A stretch of DNA of 5,031 bases. Origin: Actinomycetes bacterium (GTDB lineage: Bacteria; Actinomycetota; Acidimicrobiia; Acidimicrobiales; Bog-793). Within the stretch, counting starts at the first letter, position 1; every line of letters begins with the position of its first letter. A program made the position numbers and the translations under genes. The stretch covers positions 1 through 5,031 of the forward strand of contig JAKAOD010000276.1 in assembly GCA_021823365.1 (NCBI GenBank). The letters run 5' to 3'. Positions 1 to 5,007 of this stretch are shown here, in pieces. Under the pieces are notes generated by a model. It was not told the origin of the DNA. It did no database searches and saw nothing but the letters and a program-made list of their open reading frames with translations.

Positions 1-835
1 CGTAGGCGGCGGCGACCTCTGCGAGTGGGTAGGTCGCGCAGACCGGGACGCGGACCCGGCCCTCAGCGACGAGGGGGACGACGTGCGTGCGCACCGCATG
101 GGAGACGGCCGCCCGCTCCGTGCTGCTGCGGCCAGGGAACGTGGAGCCCGCGATCGTCGCCCGCCGCTGCATCAGGCCGAGTTCGACCTCGAGGCGCGTG
201 CCTGACCCGACTTCGATCACCGCGACCCGGGCACCGGTCGCCAGCGCGTCGAGCGCCTGGGAGAGGCTGGCGACTCCGACCAGCTCCGAGACGACGTCGT
301 AGGGGTCGTGGCCGGCGAGGTCATCGGCGCTGACCACCTCGTGGGCGCCGAGCGCCGCCGCCTTCACTCGCCGTCTCGGGTCGCGCACCGAGGCGACGAC
401 GGTCGCCCCCGCCACCGCGCCGAGCTGGACCGCGCCGACGCGACCACCCGCCGCTCGCGTCACGAGGAGTCGGTCGCCCGGTGCGAGCCCGCAACGCGTG
501 AACAGCGCGTCGTAGGCGGTCGAGTACGCCTCTGGGAACCCGCCCGCCTCCGGCCAACCGACCCGGTCGGGGACGCAGAGCAGGTGGCTCTCGTCGACCG
601 CCGCCAAGGTCGCTTGCCCGCCGCCGGTCACGGCCGCCATCACCCGGTCGCCGGGCGCGGCGAGCGTCACCTTGGACCCGACCGCCACGACCTCGCCGGC
701 GAGCTCGAGGCCAGGGACGTCGGCCGGAGCCCCGGGCGGCGCGGGGTAGAGCCGGCGGGTGGCGGTCCGGCAGCGGTCTGTCGATCGCGGATCGCCTCTG
801 TCTCGCGCTCGGGGAGCGGCTGGACGCCGCAGTCT
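1..835 (-). CDS. Quinone oxidoreductase-type zinc-binding dehydrogenase (MDR superfamily), C-terminus outside window, N-terminus not found
   Basis: The minus-strand frame is open from 835 to the left edge and reads as a medium-chain dehydrogenase/reductase. Seen in order: LYPAPPGAPADVPGLELAGE (about 751-692), typical of the GroES-like domain of quinone oxidoreductases; the cofactor-binding Rossmann segment AAGGRVGAVQLGAVAGATVV (about 455-395); and TYPLAEVAAAY near 34-2, which normally precedes the last 20-30 residues. The family uses NAD(P)H to reduce quinones or enones, or oxidises alcohols, in the cytoplasm. No catalytic-zinc Cys is seen in the visible part, so an NADPH:quinone/enoyl reductase is more likely than an alcohol dehydrogenase. 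Oddity: TGA at 836-838 closes the frame, and the first ATG/GTG/TTG codon in frame is GTG at 688-686, already inside the conserved domain. About 40-50 N-terminal residues are therefore missing, which suggests a 5' truncation, a frameshift or a sequence error. It is transcribed divergently from the decarboxylase operon. Confidence 0.78.
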
Positions 836-948
836 TCACGGCTGACGGCGAATGGGGATCAGGCGGACGCATCCGGCAGATCCGCTGACGTTTCGGGTGA
901 CGCCAGTGACGAACGCCGGCGCGAGACCTGCACGAGGAGGGCGCGGGC

Positions 949-992
949 GGGGCGCTGGCGGGGCGCTGGAGGCGGCGCTGGAGGCGGCGCTT
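949..992 (+). repeat. 12-base tandem repeat (GGCGCTGGAGGC), about 2.5 copies plus degenerate flanking copies
   Basis: GGCGCTGGAGGC occurs at 962-973 and again directly at 974-985, followed by the partial copy GGCGCT at 986-991. A related GGCGCTGGCG precedes at 951-960. It lies in non-coding sequence upstream of the operon and is probably a replication-slippage product. No function can be inferred. Confidence 0.7.
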
Positions 993-1011
993 GTGCGACG
1001 CTGGTTCGGCC

Positions 1012-1028
1012 GTGCACGCTTTGTGCAC
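1012..1028. promoter_or_regulatory. Possible operator: GTGCAC-N5-GTGCAC dyad
   Basis: The hexamer GTGCAC, itself a palindrome, occurs at 1012-1017 and 1023-1028, separated by GCTTT. The two centres are 11 bases apart, about one helical turn, so a dimeric regulator could contact both on one face of the DNA. It lies about 96 bases upstream of the decarboxylase ATG, a reasonable place for an operator. No regulator gene is present in the window, and short palindromes arise by chance in such sequence, so this is tentative. Confidence 0.3.
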
Positions 1029-1077
1029 CTGCGCCGGGGTGCCGGGGTGCTGACCCGTCACGCCTCGTCCGGCGCGC

Positions 1078-1106
1078 TGGACCGACCGATGGACCGACTG
1101 TTGGAC
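1078..1106 (+). repeat. 12-base-periodic direct repeat (TGGACCGAC) in the 5' leader
   Basis: TGGACCGAC starts at 1078 and 1090, and a shortened TGGAC follows at 1102, so the period is exactly 12 bases over three copies. The repeat ends 8 bases before the ribosome binding site of the decarboxylase. It may be a slippage product or part of a leader/operator element. Period alone does not decide this. Confidence 0.55.
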
Positions 1107-1113
1107 GTTGGAG

Positions 1114-1118
1114 AGGAG
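1114..1118 (+). promoter_or_regulatory. Ribosome binding site of the LigW-like decarboxylase
   Basis: AGGAG at 1114-1118, inside the purine run GGAGAGGAGAGAG, sits five bases upstream of ATG 1124. It is the only strong Shine-Dalgarno of the operon and fixes the start. The frame is open far upstream (to 308), but that part translates to low-complexity shadow sequence, so 1124 is preferred. Confidence 0.88.
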
Positions 1119-1123
1119 AGAGC

Positions 1124-2242
1124 ATGACCACGCAGCACGAGACCATCCTTCGAGGCGCTGAGGACCCGGGTCTCGGCCACCTGCGGATCGCCACCGAGGA
1201 GGCCTTCTGCCCGCCCGAGCTCGTCGGCATGTGGCAGGAGCTGCTGAGCGCGGGGGGCGACCTCGATCCCGGCTTCCAGAGCCAGATGGGCTTCTACCTC
1301 CGGAGCGCAGCCGAACGGCCGAAGTTCATCTTCGAGCGGCTCCAGGACCTGGGCGCCCTGCGACTGGCCGACATGGACGCGACCGGCATCGACCGCCAGA
1401 TCATCTCCCTCACGGCGCCCGGCACCCAGATCTTCGCGGATGCGGCGACCGCCACCTCGGTCGCCACCCTCGCCAACGACCAGCTCGCCGACGCGTGCCG
1501 CGCCCACCCCGACCGGTTCAGCGGCCTCACCGCCGTCGCCCCCCAGGACCCCCGCGCGGCGGCCGAGGAGATCCGCCGGGGCCACGACGAGCTCGGCTTC
1601 TGCGGGGCGATCGTGAACTCGCACACCAACGGGGAGTACCTCTCGGACCCGAAGTTCTGGCCGATCCTCGAGGCGGCCGAGGCGCTCGACACCCCGATCT
1701 ACCTCCACCCGACCACCCCGCCGCCCTCCATGATCGGCCCGCTCCTCGAGGCCGGCCTCGAGGGCGCCATCTACGGCTTCGCCGTCGAGACGGGGATGCA
1801 CCTGCTGCGCCTCATCAGGTCGGGCGCCTTCGACCGCTTCCCCCGCCTGAAGTTCGTGGTGGGCCACCTCGGCGAGGCCTTGCCGTTCTGGCTGTACCGG
1901 CTCGACTACATGCACGCCGCCGCGGTGCGCGCGGGTCGCTACGCGTCGATCAAGCCGCTCCAGCGCAAGGTCAGCGACTACCTGAGGGAGAACGTCTGGT
2001 GCACGACGAGCGGCATGGCGTGGGAGCCGGCCATCCAGTTCTGCCGCCAGGTGCTCGGCGCCGGGCACGTGCTCTATGCCATGGACTACCCCTACGAGTG
2101 CGTGCCCGCGGAGGTCCGGGATCAAGACGCCATGGCGCTCAGCCCGGCGGAGATGAAGGCGTTCTACCAGACCAACGCAGAGGGGCTCTTCGGGCTCCCC
2201 GGGCTCCCCGGGCTCCCCGGGCTTCCCGGGCCGGGGCGATGA
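1124..2242 (+). CDS. ligW: LigW-type (5-carboxyvanillate decarboxylase-like) amidohydrolase-family decarboxylase
   Basis: A 372-residue cytoplasmic enzyme of the amidohydrolase-2 (ACMSD/gamma-resorcylate decarboxylase) family, which removes CO2 from hydroxybenzoic acids without oxidation using a divalent metal. From memory it matches sphingomonad LigW (5-carboxyvanillate to vanillate, Mn-dependent) along its whole length: RIATEEAF (22-28), MGFYLRSAAER (55-65), RLADMDATGID (80-90), VAPQDP (138-143), YLHP (193-196), GFAVETGMHLLRL (218-230), VGHLGEALPFWLYRLDYMH (246-264), AMDYPYE (319-325), QTNAEGLF (349-356). Residues equivalent to the LigW metal ligands are present (E25, H195, D321), as are the catalytic/substrate residues H248, R259 and R65. 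As in LigW, the usual EEHF motif reads EEAF. ATG 1124 follows a good ribosome binding site. The C-terminus carries an odd GLP repeat tail (357-372). Its stop overlaps the next gene by ATGA. The decarboxylase class is secure; the exact substrate is inferred and could be another hydroxybenzoate. Confidence 0.9.
   Translation: MTTQHETILRGAEDPGLGHLRIATEEAFCPPELVGMWQELLSAGGDLDPGFQSQMGFYLRSAAERPKFIFERLQDLGALRLADMDATGIDRQIISLTAPGTQIFADAATATSVATLANDQLADACRAHPDRFSGLTAVAPQDPRAAAEEIRRGHDELGFCGAIVNSHTNGEYLSDPKFWPILEAAEALDTPIYLHPTTPPPSMIGPLLEAGLEGAIYGFAVETGMHLLRLIRSGAFDRFPRLKFVVGHLGEALPFWLYRLDYMHAAAVRAGRYASIKPLQRKVSDYLRENVWCTTSGMAWEPAIQFCRQVLGAGHVLYAMDYPYECVPAEVRDQDAMALSPAEMKAFYQTNAEGLFGLPGLPGLPGLPGPGR
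2192..2230 (+). repeat. 9-base tandem repeat encoding (GLP)4 at the decarboxylase C-terminus
   Basis: GGGCTCCCC is repeated at 2192-2200, 2201-2209 and 2210-2218, followed by the variant GGGCTTCCC at 2219-2227 and a final GGG. It is in frame and gives four Gly-Leu-Pro triplets (residues 357-368) beyond the point where LigW relatives end. The repeat stops 8 bases before the next gene's ATG, so changes in copy number would alter only the tail and the coupling region. Confidence 0.92.
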
Positions 2243-4098
2243 GCACGGCCGACGTCCGCGTGCCGGAGGCCGGGGCCGACGTCCGCGTGTCGGCTGCCGA
2301 CGTCCGCACCTGCGCCGAGGACGTCCTCTACCTCCTCGGCGCCCACGGCGTGGAGGTGCTGTTCTTGAACCCCGGCACGGACTCCGCGCCGATCCAGGAG
2401 GCGGCGGCCACCCTCGCCGAGCGGGGCGTGCCCGCCCCACGCGTCGTCGCGTGCTCCTTCGAGGCGGTGGCGCTCGCCGCGGCCCACGGCTACTGGCAGG
2501 CGACGGGCCGCCCGCAGGCGGTCTGGGTCCACGTCGACGCCGGCACCCAGAACCTGGGTTCGATGGTCCACAACGTCCTTCGCGACCGGGCGGGGGTCGT
2601 CGTGCTGGCGGGCAGGACGCCCTACGGCGAGGCCGCCGACGACCCCGGCGGCCGGGACACCGCGATCCACTGGCCACAGGACGTCCCCGACCAGGCGGGG
2701 ATCGTGCGCGGCTACGCCAAGTGGACGGCCGAGCTCGTGCGGGCTCAGGACGCCCCCCGGGTGGTCGGGCGGGCGGTGCAGGTCGCCGGTGGCGGCATCC
2801 CGGGCCTTGCGTACCTGACCATCTCCCGGGACGTGCTGATGGAGCCGGCCGCGCCCGCCGCCCGCCGGCGTCTCGACGGCTGGGCGAGGCCGCACCCGCC
2901 CGCGCTGGCGCCGGAAGCGGTGCGCGAGATCGCCGACCTCGTTGCGGGGGCGTCACGGCCGGTCCTCGTCACCACCAGGATCGGGCGGCGGCCGGGAGGT
3001 GCGGCGGCGGTTGCCCGCTTCGCGGAGGTCGCGGCCGTCCCGGTCGTAGGCCGGCCCGAGGCGCTCAACGTTCGAGCCGACCACCCGATGGCACGGACGC
3101 GCCCCGAGGACGCCGGCCCGCTGCTCGAAGAGGCCGACGTCGTCGTGGTCGTGGAGGCCGACGTGCCGTGGATCCCCCGTGGGACCCGCCTGGCGGAGGG
3201 TGTCCGCGTGGTCCACGTCGACCCCGACCCGCTCCACGCGTCGATGCCGCTGTGGACCTACCCGGTCGACGTGTCGGCGACCGCCGACGGCGACGTCGCG
3301 CTGTCCCAGCTCGCAGACGCCTTGGAGGAGCGCAGGGCCGCCTGGGAGGAGCGCAGGGCCGCCTTGGAGGAGCGCAGGGCCGCCTTGGGGGCCACCTTCG
3401 GGGCCGCGTGGGAGGAGCGTCGCGCACGCCTGGCCCTGGAAGGGGCGGCCAGGCATGGCCCGGCGACGGGCGCGGCGACGGGCGCCGGGACTGGCGCGGT
3501 GGCTGGCGTGGCGGGCGGCACGGGGACGCGCCGTCTGCGTCCGGCCGACGTCCTCCGGGTGCTCGCCGAGGCGCTGGACCCCGAGGACGTCGTCGTCGAG
3601 GAGGCGGTGACCAACGCCGGGGCCGTCGCCACCCACCTGCCGCGCTTCCTCCCCGGCACCCTGGCGTCGGCGGGAGGACCCGGCCTCGGGTGGGCGCTCG
3701 GCGCCTCGGTCGGGATCCGGATGGCCCGGCCGGACCGCCGGGTCGTCGCCGTGGTGGGGGACGGCTCCTTCATGTTCGCCGTGCCCACTGCCGCCCTCTG
3801 CCTGGCCGCAGAGGCGGAGGCGCCCTTCGTGACGGTGATCCTCGACAACGACGGCTACCGGGCGAGCCGGCAGCCGGTCTTCGCGCTGTTCCCCGAGGGT
3901 CTCAGTGCTGAGGCGGGGGAGGCGATCGGAACGCGTTTCCGCCGACCGCCCGACTTCGCCGCGGTGGCCGAGGCCTGCGGCGCGCTCGGCCAGACCGCGG
4001 AGGACGAGGCCGGCCTGCGCAAGGCGCTCGAGGACGCGTTCGAGGCCGTCGCCAGCGGCCGCTCGGCGGTCGTCGACGCACGGATCGAGCGGGGGTGA
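2239..4098 (+). CDS. Thiamine-diphosphate-dependent enzyme (benzoylformate decarboxylase/acetolactate synthase superfamily)
   Basis: A 619-residue protein with the three-domain ThDP-enzyme layout. N-terminal PYR domain about 21-195: NPGTDSAPIQE (44-54); activating glutamate E75 in SFEAVALAAAHGY; H98 in VHVDAGTQN, placed like the active-site His70 of benzoylformate decarboxylase; RTPYGEA (126-132). Central domain about 225-360, with PVLVTTRIG and VVHVDPDPLHASMP. C-terminal PP domain about 433-615: GDGSFMF (507-513) and LDNDGY (535-540) form the ThDP/Mg motif, with D508 and N537 as likely metal ligands. The protein resembles the poorly characterised 'thiamine pyrophosphate-requiring protein' group, so the substrate is unknown; 2-keto acid decarboxylation or C-C lyase activity is likely. 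ATG 2239 overlaps the upstream stop (ATGA), indicating translational coupling; no strong ribosome binding site is seen. It is longer than the usual 550-580 residues because of N-terminal ADVR repeats and a repeat-rich linker at 360-430. Confidence 0.88.
   Translation: MSTADVRVPEAGADVRVSAADVRTCAEDVLYLLGAHGVEVLFLNPGTDSAPIQEAAATLAERGVPAPRVVACSFEAVALAAAHGYWQATGRPQAVWVHVDAGTQNLGSMVHNVLRDRAGVVVLAGRTPYGEAADDPGGRDTAIHWPQDVPDQAGIVRGYAKWTAELVRAQDAPRVVGRAVQVAGGGIPGLAYLTISRDVLMEPAAPAARRRLDGWARPHPPALAPEAVREIADLVAGASRPVLVTTRIGRRPGGAAAVARFAEVAAVPVVGRPEALNVRADHPMARTRPEDAGPLLEEADVVVVVEADVPWIPRGTRLAEGVRVVHVDPDPLHASMPLWTYPVDVSATADGDVALSQLADALEERRAAWEERRAALEERRAALGATFGAAWEERRARLALEGAARHGPATGAATGAGTGAVAGVAGGTGTRRLRPADVLRVLAEALDPEDVVVEEAVTNAGAVATHLPRFLPGTLASAGGPGLGWALGASVGIRMARPDRRVVAVVGDGSFMFAVPTAALCLAAEAEAPFVTVILDNDGYRASRQPVFALFPEGLSAEAGEAIGTRFRRPPDFAAVAEACGALGQTAEDEAGLRKALEDAFEAVASGRSAVVDARIERG
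2248..2307 (+). repeat. In-frame ADVR direct repeats at the N-terminus of the ThDP enzyme
   Basis: GCCGACGTCCGCGTG occurs at 2248-2262 and identically at 2275-2289, and its first 12 bases recur at 2296-2307. The spacings (27 and 21 bases) are multiples of three, so the protein reads ADVRV, ADVRV, ADVR at residues 4-23, just ahead of the conserved PYR domain. This looks like local duplication that lengthened the N-terminus. If translation began at the in-frame GTG 2287, most of it would be untranslated, but the ATGA overlap favours 2239. Confidence 0.85.
3316..3388 (+). repeat. 21-base tandem repeat encoding (A)ALEERR heptads in the ThDP inter-domain linker
   Basis: Three 21-base units at 3316-3336, 3337-3357 and 3358-3378, each ending GAGGAGCGCAGG, are followed by a partial unit from 3379. 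They encode DALEERR, AAWEERR, AALEERR and AAL (residues 360-383). A diverged copy, AAWEERR, recurs at residues 389-395. The heptad of Ala/Leu with Glu-Glu-Arg-Arg predicts a charged single helix or short coiled coil between the central and PP domains. Confidence 0.93.
3457..3528 (+). repeat. Gly/Ala/Thr-rich low-complexity linker
   Basis: Residues 407-430 consist almost only of Gly, Ala, Thr and Val, with repeats such as GCGACGGGC at 3462-3470 and 3474-3482. It follows the charged heptad helix and ends at RRLRPADVLRVLAE (431-444), where the PP domain begins. It probably acts as a flexible tether. Relatives have a shorter linker here (family knowledge). Confidence 0.8.
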
Positions 4099-4886
4099 GC
4101 GGCGAGGCCGCGGCGAGTGGAGGCGAGGCGAGGACGGGCGAGGTGGCGGCGGGTCGCGACGGCGCCCCGCCGTTCGAGCCGTTCGAGCCGTTCGAGTCGT
4201 TCGAGCCGTTCGGGGCGGCGATCTTCGACATGGACGGGCTCCTCGTCGACACCGAGGGGCTGTGGCACGAGGCGGAGGTGGAGGTCCTCGGGCCGCTCGG
4301 CGTCCCGATCGCCGAGGGCGATCCGCGCCGCACGAAGGGGATCTTCGTGCGAGAGGTCGCCCGCTACTGGCACGACCGGTTCCCCTGGCGCGGCCCGTCC
4401 CCCGACGAGGTGGCCGCACGGATCGTCGAGCGCGTGATCGGGCTGATCGATGAGAAGGGGCGGCTGCTCCCGGGTGTGGACGATGCCCTCGGGCTCTGCC
4501 GCCGCCACGGCCTCACGCTCGGGCTCGCCTCCTCCTCGGAGCACCGGCTGATCGCCTTCGTGCTGGAGCGCTTCGGGCTCGCCTCCACGTTCGCCGTCGC
4601 GCACTCGGCGGAGGACGAGCCCTACGGCAAGCCCCACCCCGCGGTCTTCCTCACCGCCGCGCAGCGGCTCGGCGTCGCGCCCACCCGCTGCGTCGTGTGG
4701 GAGGACTCCCCTGCGGGCGTGCTCGCGGCGAAGGCCGCGCGGATGACGTGCGTCGCGGTGCCCGCACCCGACGAGAGCGCCGCCCCCGCGTTCGGGATCG
4801 CCGACGCGGTCCTCTCCTCGCTCGAAGAGGCAGACGAAGAGCTCTGGCGGCGCCTCGTCGCCGCCCGACGCTCCGGCGGGACCTGA
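4095..4886 (+). CDS. HAD-superfamily phosphatase, hexitol phosphatase HxpB/YniC-like
   Basis: A 263-residue haloacid dehalogenase-type phosphohydrolase (subfamily IA, beta-phosphoglucomutase/YniC group), cytoplasmic and Mg-dependent. All four HAD motifs are present: I FDMDGLLVDTE with nucleophile D45 and acid/base D47; II GLASSS (143-148); III K179 in PYGKPHP; IV WEDSPAG (202-208) with metal-binding E203/D204. Helical cap at about 55-125. FPWRGPS, LLPGV, AAKAARM and VPAPDES recall E. coli YniC/HxpB, which dephosphorylates hexitol and sugar phosphates; the substrate here is not proven. The start is taken as GTG 4095, whose GTGA overlaps the upstream stop, matching the ATGA of the previous junction. 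An in-frame GTG at 4143, behind a purine-rich stretch, is a possible alternative. Residues 1-39 are an unusual low-complexity extension with FEP repeats; the HAD fold starts at about residue 40. A beta-phosphoglucomutase or phosphoglycolate phosphatase activity is less likely. Confidence 0.88.
   Translation: MSGEAAASGGEARTGEVAAGRDGAPPFEPFEPFESFEPFGAAIFDMDGLLVDTEGLWHEAEVEVLGPLGVPIAEGDPRRTKGIFVREVARYWHDRFPWRGPSPDEVAARIVERVIGLIDEKGRLLPGVDDALGLCRRHGLTLGLASSSEHRLIAFVLERFGLASTFAVAHSAEDEPYGKPHPAVFLTAAQRLGVAPTRCVVWEDSPAGVLAAKAARMTCVAVPAPDESAAPAFGIADAVLSSLEEADEELWRRLVAARRSGGT
4173..4208 (+). repeat. 9-base tandem repeat encoding (FEP)4 at the N-terminus of the HAD phosphatase
   Basis: Four 9-base units TTCGAGCCG (the third is TTCGAGTCG) give Phe-Glu-Pro, Phe-Glu-Pro, Phe-Glu-Ser, Phe-Glu-Pro at residues 27-38, and a partial unit TTCGGG continues into FGAAIFDMDG. 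The repeat directly abuts the first beta strand of the HAD fold. It appears to have grown from the conserved Phe just before the strand. Confidence 0.93.
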
Positions 4887-4934
4887 CCCGACGGGCGGCC
4901 CGCCTGGCGCGCACCGCGACTCTCGTGTTCGCCG

Positions 4935-4954
4935 GCACCGGCTCCACTCGGTGC
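4935..4954 (+). terminator. Possible hairpin downstream of the operon
   Basis: GCACCG (4935-4940) and CGGTGC (4949-4954) form a perfect 6-bp stem with an 8-base loop, 49 bases after the phosphatase stop. There is no T tract, so a classical rho-independent terminator is not shown, though actinobacterial terminators often lack one. Weak evidence. Confidence 0.3.
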
Positions 4955-4969
4955 GGTCGGTCTGGTCCG

Positions 4970-4996
4970 GGCGCCGGCGGAGTCCGAGACGGCGCC
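4970..4996 (+). terminator. Second possible hairpin before the right-hand gene start
   Basis: GGCGCCG (4970-4976) and CGGCGCC (4990-4996) are exact inverted repeats with a 13-base loop, 12 bases before a candidate ATG at 5008. It could end the operon's transcript or act as a leader structure or operator for the next gene. There is no T tract, and such GC palindromes are common at this composition. Confidence 0.3.
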
Positions 4997-5007
4997 TCCG
5001 AGGTGGG

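Larger units (their letters stand above)
836..1123. other. Divergent intergenic region upstream of the decarboxylase operon
   Basis: This stretch of 288 bases lies between the broken start of the minus-strand oxidoreductase and the ATG of the decarboxylase. Frames crossing it on both strands give Arg/Pro/Ala-rich low-complexity translations with no recognisable domain, so I see no gene in it. It holds 12-base tandem repeats (about 949-992), a GTGCAC dyad (1012-1028), a second 12-base-periodic repeat (1078-1106) and a ribosome binding site (1114-1118). No -10/-35 pair is convincing because the region is almost free of A/T runs. It probably contains the operon promoter (inference from position). 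Confidence 0.5.

Noticed and set aside
321..1061. 246-residue minus-strand frame starting at ATG 1061 as the oxidoreductase start
   Set aside because: It is in a different frame from the conserved MDR motifs and contains none of them.
308..1123. Plus-strand open frame extending the decarboxylase upstream by 272 residues
   Set aside because: The translation is Arg/Pro/Gly-rich without any domain, lies antisense to the recognisable MDR gene up to 835, and LigW relatives start close to ATG 1124, which has a strong ribosome binding site.
836..1123. Classical -35/-10 promoter
   Set aside because: No TTGACA-like and TATAAT-like pair with suitable spacing is visible; any promoter here is not of recognisable consensus.
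1231..2238. Upstream extension of the ThDP frame through the decarboxylase gene
   Set aside because: It overlaps the decarboxylase out of frame with low-complexity sequence; the ATGA overlap at 2239 is the natural start.
2192..2242. LPG-rich C-terminus as a sortase (LPXTG) anchor
   Set aside because: There is no LPXTG motif, no hydrophobic segment, and no signal peptide at the N-terminus; the enzyme class is cytoplasmic.
1058..2956. 632-residue minus-strand open frame across the decarboxylase and ThDP gene
   Set aside because: It is antisense to two proteins with complete catalytic motifs; its translation is low complexity (Arg/Pro/Gly), as expected for GC-rich shadow frames.
2953..4419. 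488-residue minus-strand open frame opposite the ThDP gene and HAD start
   Set aside because: No domain is recognisable, and it carries the mirror image of the tandem repeats. The plus-strand frame has the GDG...DN motif and the HAD motifs.
4875..4904. GGCGGG/CCCGCC inverted repeat spanning the phosphatase stop codon as a terminator
   Set aside because: The stem is only 6 bp with an 18-base loop overlapping the coding end, with no T tract; it is likely chance at this GC content.
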